The notes under the pieces are model-generated. The model did no database searches, was not told where the DNA came from, and saw only the letters and a program-made list of their open reading frames with translations. A DNA stretch of 64,000 nt from Tissierellia bacterium (lineage in GTDB: Bacteria; Bacillota; Clostridia; Tissierellales; Sedimentibacteraceae). Positions within the stretch are counted from its first letter, which is position 1, and every line of letters begins with the position of its first letter. Shown piece after piece: positions 19,047 through 28,295 of the stretch. The stretch is from assembly GCA_012843025.1 (NCBI GenBank), contig DURT01000016.1, positions 1 to 64,000 on the forward strand. Reading direction: 5' to 3'. The position numbers and the translations under genes are program-made.

Positions 19047-20438
19047 ATGGAAGGACTTACAACATTTCATATTTTAGGAAGCATTTTAACCCTATCATTA
19101 ATAATATTTATTGGAATTTATTCTGGAAGAAAAGTAAAGGATGCAAAAGATTTTTCCGGTGGAGGACGTAGTGCTGGCTGGACATTGGTTTCAGGAACAA
19201 TTATTGGTACTTTAGTAGGAGGCTCTTCTACTATTGGAACAGCACAGTTAGCTTTTACCAATGGTTTATCTGCCTGGTGGTTTACTATTGGTGCAGGTAT
19301 AGGATGTTTGCTTCTGGGAACAGTATTTACAAAGGCATTAAGAAAGAGTAGTTGCGAAACTATTCAGGAAATAATAACCGTAGAATATGGCAGGACATCG
19401 GGGGTGATAACATCAGTACTAGCATCTTTCGGTATTATGCTAAACATTGTAGCACAAATTTTGGCTGCAAATTCTCTTTTGTCATCCATGTTTGGATTAA
19501 GTCCAGAAGTAAGTGCAATAATTAGTGTTGTTTTAATGGCATGCTATGTAATATTCGGAGGAGTACTTAGTACCGGTATTTTAGGTGTAATTAAGCTTTT
19601 ATTAATATATATTTCCGTAATCTTCAGCGCCATAATTGCTTTTAAATTAGCGGGAGGTATTAATGAAATATATAATTCTTTACCCCATGACAAATATTTT
19701 AACTTCTTTTCAAGAGGTATAGGTGTTGATGGTGGAGCTTTTATGTCAGTAGTTTTAGGTGTATTATCCACACAAACCTATGTCCAGGCAGTATTATCAG
19801 GAAAAAGTGATAAGGAATCTATAAAGGGAGCCCTGATAAGTTCTCTTTTAATACCACCAATTGGAATAGGAGGTATATTAGTAGGATACTATATGAGGAT
19901 AAATTATCCAACTATAGCATCAGGACAGGCTTTTCCACTTTTTATAATTAACTACATGCCTTCTTTTATAGGGGGAGGAATTTTAGCAACTTTATTAATA
20001 GCCCTATTAGGCACTGGTTCAGGTATGGCCTTGGGATTTGCTACAATTATTACTAAGGATATATATAAAAAATATATTAATAAGAATGCAAGCAGCAGGG
20101 AAGAACTCTTGGTTACAAGAATAGTAATACTTCTATCTCTATTAGTATCTGCAATGTTTACACTAGGTAATTTAAAATCTGCAGTCCTAAAGTGGGGTTT
20201 CATGTCGATGGGACTAAGAGCAGCTGTCTTGCTAATTCCAATGATTTCAGCTCTATTCTTTAAAGGCAAAATCAGCAGTACTTTTGCAGTCTTATCCAGT
20301 GTGCTAGGATTTGGTGCTTTTTTGGTTAATGAAATATTTCTTAATTTAAATATTGACTCTCTCATAATAGGCGTAATTGTAAGTGCACTTACAGGGGTTA
20401 TGGGAGGTATTGTAAAACATAAACATACATCTCAATAG
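19047..20438 (+). CDS. Sodium:solute symporter (SSS family)
   Basis: KVKDAKDFSGGGRSAGWTLVSGTIIGTLVGGSSTIGTAQLAFTNGLSAWWFTIGAGIGCL is typical of SSS permeases. Confidence 0.87.
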   Translation: MEGLTTFHILGSILTLSLIIFIGIYSGRKVKDAKDFSGGGRSAGWTLVSGTIIGTLVGGSSTIGTAQLAFTNGLSAWWFTIGAGIGCLLLGTVFTKALRKSSCETIQEIITVEYGRTSGVITSVLASFGIMLNIVAQILAANSLLSSMFGLSPEVSAIISVVLMACYVIFGGVLSTGILGVIKLLLIYISVIFSAIIAFKLAGGINEIYNSLPHDKYFNFFSRGIGVDGGAFMSVVLGVLSTQTYVQAVLSGKSDKESIKGALISSLLIPPIGIGGILVGYYMRINYPTIASGQAFPLFIINYMPSFIGGGILATLLIALLGTGSGMALGFATIITKDIYKKYINKNASSREELLVTRIVILLSLLVSAMFTLGNLKSAVLKWGFMSMGLRAAVLLIPMISALFFKGKISSTFAVLSSVLGFGAFLVNEIFLNLNIDSLIIGVIVSALTGVMGGIVKHKHTSQ

Positions 20439-20459
20439 AAACCACAATGGTTTCTTTTT
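20438..20459 (+). terminator. Rho-independent terminator
   Basis: GAAACC-acaat-GGTTTCTTTTT. Confidence 0.82.
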
Positions 20460-20570
20460 ATATATACATTTTAAGTAGGAACAATTATGAATGTATGGAT
20501 TTTTTTAAAATACATTTTATTATTTTCTTTCTTATGATACAATAAAGAAAAAATTAAAGGAAAGAGAAAT

Positions 20571-22751
20571 ATGATATTAGTTTTGGCAGAAAAACCTTCA
20601 GTAGGCAAGGATATAGGAAGGGTATTAAATTGCGATAAATCAGGTAATGGTTTTGTTGAAGGAAGTAAGTATATAGTTACCTGGGCTTTGGGGCACTTGG
20701 TAACCTTGGCAGATCCTGAAAGCTATGATGCAAAATATGCTCAGTGGATCTTAGAGGATTTGCCCATTATTCCTAAGAATATGAAGACGGAAGTAATAAA
20801 AAAGACCAGGAAGCAATTTAATGTTGTTAAAGAGCTTCTACACAGAAAAGATGTAACAGAAATTGTAATTGCAACAGATGCTGGAAGAGAAGGAGAACTA
20901 GTTGCAAGATGGATTATAGAAAAAGCTAATGTAAAAAAACCTCTTAAACGCCTTTGGATTTCATCGGTTACGGATAAAGCTATAAAAGATGGATTCAACA
21001 ATTTAAAGGATGGCAGGTTGTACAATAATCTATATGCCTCTGCTTTGGCCCGTTCTGAAGCAGATTGGATTGTAGGGATAAATGCTACCAGGGCTCTTAC
21101 ATCAAAATATAATGCCCAGCTTTCTTGCGGCAGGGTTCAAACACCGACTCTTGCAATGATTGCTGCCTTGGAAGATGAAATACGAAATTTCAAACCAGTA
21201 ACCTACTACGGAATTCAGGTTTATGTAGGTGGTTTTAAATTTACCTGGCAGGGGACAAATAATGATACCAGGATTTTCAGTAAAGATATGGCAGACAAAA
21301 TAATCAACAGTATTAAGAACAAAAAATTAGAGATTGAAAATATTTCACGAGTAAAAGCCCGTACTAATGCCCCCTTGCTGTATGATTTAACGGAATTACA
21401 AAGAGATGCTTACAATATATATGACTTTTCTCCCAAAGAAACTCTGTCTATTATGCAGTCACTTTATGAGAGACACAAGGTTTTAACCTATCCCAGGACC
21501 GATTCAAGATATTTAACGAATGATATTGTTGACACTTTAAAGGACAGGGTAAGGGCATGTAGTGTGGGACCTTATGCTAAAATAGCTTCGAAAATTATTT
21601 CAAATCCCATAAAGGTGAGTAAAAATTTTGTAAATAACAGCAAGGTTTCCGACCACCATGCAATTATTCCTACTGAAGAAAGAGTGAATTTAAATATTTT
21701 ATCAGATAGGGAAAGAAAAATTTACGACTTGGTTGTGAAAAGATTTTTAGCTGTTTTGTCAAAACCTTTTGAATTTGAGAAAATAACAGTCTTCGGTAAA
21801 ATAAACAATGAAAAATTAATTTCCAAGGGTAGAATTGTGCTGTCCATGGGCTGGAAAGAAGTTTATGGCAACTACGAAGATGAGGAAGTACTTGATGATT
21901 ATCCCCTTAATGAATTAAATAATCTTAAAAAGGAAATAGTAGTAAATTCCATAAAACTAACTACAGGAGAAACAACTCCTCCTAATCCTTTCACCGAGGC
22001 AACTTTGCTATCCGCAATGGAAAATCCTCTTAGATTTATGAAGGATGCGGATAAGGACTTAAAAAAGACCATAGGGGAAACAGGAGGTCTTGGAACGGTA
22101 GCTACAAGGGCAGATATAATCGATAAATTGTTTAACAGCTATTTAATTGAAAAAAAAGGTAAGTATATTTACACTACTTCCAAAGGAAGACAATTGCTGG
22201 ACTTGGCTCCAATTGATTTAAAATCGCCAACTTTAACTGCAAAATGGGAGCAGCAGTTAACGGAAATTGCACAAGGAAAATTAAGCAAAAATAAATTTAT
22301 AGACAGAATGATTGGCTATACCCATGAAATTGTCAAAGAAATAAAAAACAGTGACAAAAAATTTGTTCACGACAATGAAGTCAGGGAAAAGTGTCCAGAA
22401 TGCGGAAGTTATCTTTTGGAAGTAAAGGGTAAAAAAGGAATTATCCATGTTTGTCAAAACAGGGAATGTACGTATAAAAAGGGAGTTGCTCAAATAACAA
22501 ATGCTAGATGTCCTGAATGTAGAAAAAAATTGGAACTAAGAGGCGAAGGAGAAGGCAGAATATTTATATGTAAGTGCGGTTTTAGAGAAAAATTAACTTC
22601 ATTTAATAAGAGAAAAGAAGAGGAAAAAACTTCAATTTCCAACAAGGAAGTAGCTAAGTACATGGCAAAACAAAGCAAAAAACAGGATAAAGGTATAAAT
22701 ACAGCTTTGGCAGATGCTTTAGCCAAGTTAAAGGCTAATATAGAGAAGTAA
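20571..22751 (+). CDS. topB: DNA topoisomerase III
   Basis: MILVLAEKPSVGKDIGRVL TOPRIM; VIATDAGREGELVARWI; LTYPRTDSRYLT active-site Tyr; C-terminal Cys4 zinc motifs (KCPECGSYLLEVKGKKGIIHVCQNREC). Confidence 0.95.
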   Translation: MILVLAEKPSVGKDIGRVLNCDKSGNGFVEGSKYIVTWALGHLVTLADPESYDAKYAQWILEDLPIIPKNMKTEVIKKTRKQFNVVKELLHRKDVTEIVIATDAGREGELVARWIIEKANVKKPLKRLWISSVTDKAIKDGFNNLKDGRLYNNLYASALARSEADWIVGINATRALTSKYNAQLSCGRVQTPTLAMIAALEDEIRNFKPVTYYGIQVYVGGFKFTWQGTNNDTRIFSKDMADKIINSIKNKKLEIENISRVKARTNAPLLYDLTELQRDAYNIYDFSPKETLSIMQSLYERHKVLTYPRTDSRYLTNDIVDTLKDRVRACSVGPYAKIASKIISNPIKVSKNFVNNSKVSDHHAIIPTEERVNLNILSDRERKIYDLVVKRFLAVLSKPFEFEKITVFGKINNEKLISKGRIVLSMGWKEVYGNYEDEEVLDDYPLNELNNLKKEIVVNSIKLTTGETTPPNPFTEATLLSAMENPLRFMKDADKDLKKTIGETGGLGTVATRADIIDKLFNSYLIEKKGKYIYTTSKGRQLLDLAPIDLKSPTLTAKWEQQLTEIAQGKLSKNKFIDRMIGYTHEIVKEIKNSDKKFVHDNEVREKCPECGSYLLEVKGKKGIIHVCQNRECTYKKGVAQITNARCPECRKKLELRGEGEGRIFICKCGFREKLTSFNKRKEEEKTSISNKEVAKYMAKQSKKQDKGINTALADALAKLKANIEK

Positions 22752-22773
22752 GGTGAACTTAGAAAGGACAAAT

Positions 22774-23655
22774 ATGGAAGTTGCAGAAAAAGGTAATAAA
22801 ATTATTTTAAATAAGGTACAGGATTTTAACTTAACCCATATGTTTGAATGCGGTCAATGTTTCCGATGGAATAAGGAAGAAGATGGGTCCTATACGGGAG
22901 TTGTTGAAAACAAGGTAATAAATGTGGAACAATTCGGTGATACTATTGTATTTAACAATATAGGCTCTCAGGATTACAGTTTGCTTAAAAGTTATTTTGA
23001 TTTGGACAATGATTACGGTAAAATAAAAAAAGCTGTTAATACAGACAGTATCATGAATGAAGCCATAGAATTCGGCTATGGTATCAGAATTTTAAATCAG
23101 GATGAATGGGAAACAATGATTTCTTTCATGATTTCTGCCAATAATAGAATTCCCATGATAAAAAGAGTTATAGAAAATTTATCTGTGAAATTTGGGGAAT
23201 TTATCTGTAATTATAGGGGTAAAGACTACTATACTTTTCCAAGTCCGAAAAGATTGGCGGAAGCGTCCCTTGATGAAATCTTGGAGTGTAAGGCTGGATT
23301 TCGTGCACCCAGGATAAAAAAAGCAGCAAGCAGGTTTTTAGAAGAAAGAGACCTGGTTTATAGTATAAAGGATATGACCTATGATGAGGGCTTGACTTAT
23401 CTTAAAAGTTATGAGGGAATTGGGGACAAGGTTGCAAACTGCATCTTGTTATTTTCAATGAAACATTTTGATACATTTCCTGTGGATGTTTGGGTAAGAA
23501 GAGTTATGCAGGAACTATATGTGGACAAGAATACTAAGGATAAGGATATAAGGAAGTTTGCAGAAAATAAATTCGGAAAATATTCAGGTTATGCCCAGCA
23601 ATATTTATTTTACTATGCACGTGAGAATGGTATAGGTGTTAAAAGAAAAAAATAA
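22774..23655 (+). CDS. 8-oxoguanine DNA glycosylase (OGG1-type HhH-GPD)
   Basis: FNLTHMFECGQCFRWNKEEDGSYTGVV N-domain; LKSYEGIGDKVANCILLFSMKHFDTFPVDVWVRRVM HhH-GPD with catalytic Lys/Asp. Confidence 0.92.
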   Translation: MEVAEKGNKIILNKVQDFNLTHMFECGQCFRWNKEEDGSYTGVVENKVINVEQFGDTIVFNNIGSQDYSLLKSYFDLDNDYGKIKKAVNTDSIMNEAIEFGYGIRILNQDEWETMISFMISANNRIPMIKRVIENLSVKFGEFICNYRGKDYYTFPSPKRLAEASLDEILECKAGFRAPRIKKAASRFLEERDLVYSIKDMTYDEGLTYLKSYEGIGDKVANCILLFSMKHFDTFPVDVWVRRVMQELYVDKNTKDKDIRKFAENKFGKYSGYAQQYLFYYARENGIGVKRKK

Positions 23656-23762
23656 ATATTGTCTAATTGTAATTATAGAACTTTTTGTGAAACTTAAGGT
23701 CCCTTGTAGGTGGAAAATTAAGAATTGACAAAGTTTTTCTCAAAGTTTATAATTATTGTGTT

Positions 23763-23836
23763 CGGGGTGTAGCGAAGCTTGGTATCGCGCATGGTTCGGG
23801 ACCATGAGGTCGAAGGTTCAAATCCTTTCACTCCGA
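23763..23836 (+). tRNA. tRNA-Pro (anticodon CGG)
   Basis: Cloverleaf CGGGGTG...CACTCCG acceptor, CATGG-TTCGGGA-CCATG anticodon arm, GGTTCAAATCC T-arm; CCA not encoded. Confidence 0.93.
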
Positions 23837-23917
23837 CTCACAAGCAAAGAGCTGTAAAGCTCTTATATTTATATTTAGGAACTTTTAGCATGTAGGGTTT
23901 ACATTGGGGAGAATAAT

Positions 23918-24436
23918 ATGACTTCTGAAGAGCGAAGATTAAAAATTGAAGAAATATTAAACAATAATACAGAACCTATAACTGCTTCATCCCTTGCCAG
24001 GAAATTTTCAGTGAGCCGCCAGGTAATAGTGGGAGACATTGCTCTTATGCGTGCAGCAGGTCTTAAAATATCCGCTAGTCCCAGAGGGTATATTTTAGAC
24101 AGGGAAGATAAAAACCAGCTAATATTTACAGTTGCATGTAAGCACGATGATGAAGATATGAAAAGGGAATTATATGTCATAGTTGATAACGGTGGTACAG
24201 TGTATGATGTTACTGTGGAACATCCCATCTATGGTGAAATTTCAGGAGAACTTCGCCTGTCATCAAGGTATGATGTGGATTCATTTTTACAGAAAGTTTC
24301 GGAAAAAACAGTACAACCCTTGATGAGATTAACAGACGGCATTCATCTTCACAGGATAAAGTGCAGGGATGAAGAAACAAAAAATAGAATAATGGAAGCA
24401 CTGAAAAAGGAAGGTATCATTTTAGAAAAGTATTGA
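23918..24436 (+). CDS. niaR: Transcriptional repressor NiaR (HTH_11 plus 3H domain)
   Basis: RRLKIEEILNNNTEPITASSLARKFSVSRQVIVGDIALMRAAG HTH; 3H-type His residues (VEHPIYGEI, DGIHLHRI); next to a NiaX-like gene. Confidence 0.9.
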   Translation: MTSEERRLKIEEILNNNTEPITASSLARKFSVSRQVIVGDIALMRAAGLKISASPRGYILDREDKNQLIFTVACKHDDEDMKRELYVIVDNGGTVYDVTVEHPIYGEISGELRLSSRYDVDSFLQKVSEKTVQPLMRLTDGIHLHRIKCRDEETKNRIMEALKKEGIILEKY

Positions 24437-24495
24437 CATAGATAAATTCCTGTTCTATAATTTTAACAGAAGGTGTCATGACACATGTCTTGACA
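24433..24495 (+). promoter_or_regulatory. Sigma-A promoter plus NiaR-like operator before niaX
   Basis: TTGACA (24433-24438), 17-bp spacer, TATAAT (24456-24461); then tandem TGTCATGACA-ca-TGTCTTGACA (24474-24495). Confidence 0.75.
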
Positions 24496-24517
24496 TAATA
24501 AAAGAAAGGACAGAAAA

Positions 24518-25090
24518 ATGAACAGGAATAATAATAGGGGAATGGTAATATCTGCTCTTCTTTGTGCAATAGGAATAGTAGTGCCAATAATTTCACCTCT
24601 TAAAATAACTTTGGAACCAGCATCCTTTACTTTAGCAAGCCATGTGGCAATTTTTATTGCTATGTTTATTTCACCAGCAACGGCATTATTTGTTGCAGCA
24701 GGTACGGCAGTTGGTTTTTTAGTAGCAGGGTTTCCCATAGTGGTAGTACTTCGTGCTGCTTCCCATGTGGGATTTGCCACCTTAGGTGCTTTTTATCTTA
24801 AAAAACATCCTGATATCTTGGAATCTTTTAAATCATCACAGATTTTTTCTTTGGCAATTGGATTACTCCACGGAATAGGTGAGGTACTAGCTGTGATTCC
24901 CTTTTATTTTGGAAATAATATGAGTTCAGCTTATTATGCAAAAGGTTTTATAGTTTCTGTTGTCTTGTTGGTAGGTTTAGGTACGATAGTGCACAGTATG
25001 GTTGATTTTTACCTGGCACAAGTAATTTGGAAGCATGTTACAAAGGCAGTTAAAATACCAAGAGAAAATAATTCATACAATGTACATTAA
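24518..25090 (+). CDS. niaX: Niacin ECF transporter S component NiaX
   Basis: Small 5-6 TM protein, GIVVPIISPLKITLEPASFTLASHVAIFIAMFISPATALFVAAGTAVGF, downstream of niaR and its operator-like repeat. Confidence 0.85.
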   Translation: MNRNNNRGMVISALLCAIGIVVPIISPLKITLEPASFTLASHVAIFIAMFISPATALFVAAGTAVGFLVAGFPIVVVLRAASHVGFATLGAFYLKKHPDILESFKSSQIFSLAIGLLHGIGEVLAVIPFYFGNNMSSAYYAKGFIVSVVLLVGLGTIVHSMVDFYLAQVIWKHVTKAVKIPRENNSYNVH

Positions 25091-25289
25091 CAGATAACAA
25101 ATCATTGGGTCGAATACAGATAAGTTCAGACGTTTACTGAACTTATTTTTATATGGTAAATACTTCTTACAGGTGGTATAATGTTGTAGGAAAATAAAAA
25201 GCAACAAATAAGAAGGTAAATAATTAAGACTATTTTAACAAAATACTTTTATAATTGAAATGAGTATAAAAAATTTGGCAGGAGAAATT

Positions 25290-26156
25290 ATGAAAATAAA
25301 GATTATAACGGATTCATGCTGTGATTTGTCTTGGGAATATCTTAAGAATAACGATGTAGAAGTAATACCTTTTCCATATTTTATTAACGGCAATGAATAT
25401 ATTGATGACTTTGGACAAACTTTGTCTTATAATGATTTTTACGGCTGTATACGTAACGGTTCAATGCCTACCACTTCTCAAATTACTGCTTTTACTTATA
25501 TGGAGACTTTCAAAAAATATATAGAGGAAGGTTATTCAATTATTTACATAGGTTTTTCTTCAGCATTGAGCCAAACTTACAACAATTCACTGCTGGCAAT
25601 AGAGCAATTAAAAGAAGAGTATCCTCATGGAGATATAACTTCAATCGATTCAAAAAGTGCTTCTGTAGGATTAGGCTTACTTGTCTATTATGCTTGTGAA
25701 ATGTTGAGGGATGGAAAATCGAAGGAAGAAATAATCAACTGGGTTGAGAACAACAAACTCAAAGTCAACCACTGGTTTATTATTGACAGCCTCGATCATT
25801 TACGCAGAGGAGGAAGATTATCAACTGCGGGAGCAGCAGTAGGAACACTATTAGATGTAAAACCCCTTCTGAATTTAGATAATGAAGGTGGGTTAAGGGT
25901 AGTTAAAAAAATACGAGGAAGAAAAAGAGCAGTAAAGGAATTAGTAAATGAACTCAAAAGCGGAATTGTAAATCCGGAGGAACAGGTAATATTAATAAAT
26001 CACGGAGATTGCCTTGAAGAGGCTGAAAAGTTAAGGAAAGACGTCTTAGATGCAGTTCCGGTTAAGGATACTATGATTAACTATGTAGGTCCTGTAATTG
26101 GAACTCACACAGGACCGGGAATGTTGTGCTTGGTCTTTTTGGGAGAAAAAAGATAA
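25290..26156 (+). CDS. DegV family fatty-acid-binding protein
   Basis: KIITDSCCDLSWEYLKNNDVEVIPFPYFING; TSQITAFTYMETFKKYIEEGYSIIYIGFSSALSQTYNNS; VGPVIGTHTGPGMLCLVF. Confidence 0.93.
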   Translation: MKIKIITDSCCDLSWEYLKNNDVEVIPFPYFINGNEYIDDFGQTLSYNDFYGCIRNGSMPTTSQITAFTYMETFKKYIEEGYSIIYIGFSSALSQTYNNSLLAIEQLKEEYPHGDITSIDSKSASVGLGLLVYYACEMLRDGKSKEEIINWVENNKLKVNHWFIIDSLDHLRRGGRLSTAGAAVGTLLDVKPLLNLDNEGGLRVVKKIRGRKRAVKELVNELKSGIVNPEEQVILINHGDCLEEAEKLRKDVLDAVPVKDTMINYVGPVIGTHTGPGMLCLVFLGEKR

Positions 26157-26238
26157 GAAAACAGTATTTTTTATAATAAATTCTATAATATTTGCAATAA
26201 TAAGTAGAGAATATACATTAATATGGAAAAGGAGTATT

Positions 26239-26412
26239 ATGGAAAAAAGTTTTGAAGAGATTAAACAAGAATTTATCAATGCAAGTTTAGATGAAAAAAT
26301 AAAGCTGTATACTTCAACTCAAGGGCTTACGGTAGAACAATTTAAAGAACTGTTAGCATATTTTCCCATAAAGCATTTAGATAAGCTTGAAGAAGCGGTA
26401 AATGGTTTATAA
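26239..26412 (+). CDS. Small uncharacterised protein (57 aa)
   Basis: ATG at 26239 with AAGGAG RBS; MEKSFEEIKQEFINASLDEKIKLYTSTQGLTVEQFKELLAYFPIKHLDKLEEAVNGL; followed by a terminator. Confidence 0.7.
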   Translation: MEKSFEEIKQEFINASLDEKIKLYTSTQGLTVEQFKELLAYFPIKHLDKLEEAVNGL

Positions 26413-26435
26413 AACTGTCTTTGAGACAGTTTTTT
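26411..26435 (+). terminator. Rho-independent terminator
   Basis: AAACTGTC-tttga-GACAGTTTTTT. Confidence 0.85.
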
Positions 26436-26485
26436 ACTTTGCATAAAATTCACCTAATTGGAAATAATTACATAGAGGTGATTTT

Positions 26486-27370
26486 ATGATTCAAGATAAT
26501 AATTTAAAGAAATTGTTCATTAAGGAAGCATTGGGAAATAAAAGTTATTTAAGTTACAGAACCGACTTGGTCCTTTCCAAAGTCCTGATTAGCTTTGCTG
26601 TTTTTATAATAATATATTTTATTTATCCTGATTTTATAGCGGCTATTTTGGTCGGTACATTGGCTTTTTCCATTATTACATTAATCAACAAATTAAATAT
26701 TGATAATAAAAATAAAACAGGTGAAGAACTTTTATTAAAAAGAACCAAAAGAAATTACTTTTTATCTAAAATAGAAGAAATAAACATTGATGATTTTGAA
26801 CTTTTAATAAGATTCTTCTTTCATGAAGAAGGCTACAGAAGTATTGTAAAAAAAGGAAGGGGATTATACTTAGGGGAAAAGGAAGGATACATAACTTGTA
26901 TAAAAATATTTAAACTTCATAAAGGAATAGAAGTTGAAAAACTTGATATAAGAAGTTTGCTAAATTATATGGCACAGAGGAATATTCGAAAGGGTTTCCT
27001 TGTTACCACAACAGATTTAAGTGAAGATGCTAAAAATCTTTTAGAAAAGTTTCATGGAGAATTCCAATTAACAGTAATAGATATAGATGGGCTCTACGAT
27101 TTAGCAGATAAGCACAAGATGCTTCCAGAGGATTCCTTCTATTATAATAAAATTGCAGCAGAAGATATAAAAAAAGAAAAGATTCCCGTAAAAGAAAATG
27201 TAGTAAACATAAATAAATTGTCTTTATATATGCCGGCAGCTCTGTTTTTTTATATTTCATCCATACTCCTTCCGCATAACAAAATACTTGTGTATATTTC
27301 CTATTATTTTATAATACTGTCAATAATAAGTGCCGGATATTTTCTGAAAACCAAGTATAAGGGAGAATAA
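26486..27370 (+). CDS. Membrane protein with Mrr/restriction-endonuclease-like cytosolic domain
   Basis: TM hairpins at both ends (VLISFAVFIIIYFIYPDFIAAILVGTLAFSIITLI; ALFFYISSILLPHNKILVYISYYFIILSIISAGYFL) flanking IDDFELLIRFFFHEEGYRSIVKKG...GYITCIKIFKLHKGIEVEKLDIRSLLNYMAQRNIRKGFLVTTTDLSEDAKNLLEKFHGEFQLTVIDIDGL. Confidence 0.6.
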   Translation: MIQDNNLKKLFIKEALGNKSYLSYRTDLVLSKVLISFAVFIIIYFIYPDFIAAILVGTLAFSIITLINKLNIDNKNKTGEELLLKRTKRNYFLSKIEEINIDDFELLIRFFFHEEGYRSIVKKGRGLYLGEKEGYITCIKIFKLHKGIEVEKLDIRSLLNYMAQRNIRKGFLVTTTDLSEDAKNLLEKFHGEFQLTVIDIDGLYDLADKHKMLPEDSFYYNKIAAEDIKKEKIPVKENVVNINKLSLYMPAALFFYISSILLPHNKILVYISYYFIILSIISAGYFLKTKYKGE

Positions 27371-27457
27371 CCCATGTTAAAATAAAGCCTAATTACTATT
27401 GTAATTTTATTGATTGTGTATTATAATTTTCCTATATCTTAATTTACGGAGGAAAAT

Positions 27458-28039
27458 ATGAGTTTTAAAGTACCAGTTGGTTTATCTAACAAACATGTTC
27501 ATTTAAGCAAAGAACATATTGATATATTATTTGGTGAAGGTCATGAACTTACACCTATTAAGGATTTAAGTCAACCAGGTCAATATGCCTGTGAAGAAAA
27601 AGTTGATTTGGTAGGACCAAAAAGAACGATTAAGGGTGTTAGAATACTTGGACCTGCAAGAAAGGAAACTCAGGTAGAGATTTCCTTGTCAGATGGTTTC
27701 ACCTTAGGAATTAAAGACCTTCCTATTAGAGATTCCGGAAAATTAGAAGGAACGCCTGGAGTTAAGTTGGTTGGACCTAAGGGGGAGGTAGAGTTAGAGA
27801 GAGGTGTAATTGCAGCTGCAAGACATATACACATGCATACATCCGATGCTGAAAAATACGGACTTAAGGATAAAGATATGGTGTCAGTTAAAGTAGGTGG
27901 TCCAAGAGGATTAACTTTTGATAATGTACTAGTAAGAGTAAGCGACCAATATGCATTGGACATGCACCTTGATGTGGAAGAAGGAAATGCAGCAGGTCTT
28001 TCAAATTGCGATGAAGTGGAAGTAATAATGAACAATTAA
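27458..28039 (+). CDS. pduL: Phosphate propanoyltransferase (PduL)
   Basis: VPVGLSNKHVHLSKEHIDILFGEGHELTPIKDLSQPGQYACEEKVDLVGPK; IAAARHIHMHTSDAEKYGLKDKD; DMHLDVEEGNAAG. Confidence 0.93.
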   Translation: MSFKVPVGLSNKHVHLSKEHIDILFGEGHELTPIKDLSQPGQYACEEKVDLVGPKRTIKGVRILGPARKETQVEISLSDGFTLGIKDLPIRDSGKLEGTPGVKLVGPKGEVELERGVIAAARHIHMHTSDAEKYGLKDKDMVSVKVGGPRGLTFDNVLVRVSDQYALDMHLDVEEGNAAGLSNCDEVEVIMNN

Positions 28040-28097
28040 AAAACCCACTCGACACAGTCTAAGATAGTTTTCATAAACTTTATTATGTAAACCAATT

Positions 28098-28121
28098 AAG
28101 CAGGATTACTCCTGCTTTTTG
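28098..28121 (+). terminator. Rho-independent terminator
   Basis: AAGCAGG-attact-CCTGCTTTTTG. Confidence 0.75.
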
Positions 28122-28295
28122 TTTTTCTTTGGCCTGACTATTGTTTAAAAGGGCAACTTAATGATATAATAGCTTAAGACTCCTGTAGAAAATTAAATAA
28201 ATATCCCAACAGCTTAATGTATTTTTAATAATTAATTTATTGCAAAACTCTTCATGGTAAGATAGAATTATATTGATTATATAAAGAGGTATTGT

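Noticed and set aside
26098-26238. N-terminal extension of the small ORF 26098-26412
   Set aside because: The extension overlaps degV in another frame; ATG at 26239 has a good AAGGAG RBS, so only the 57-aa protein is kept.
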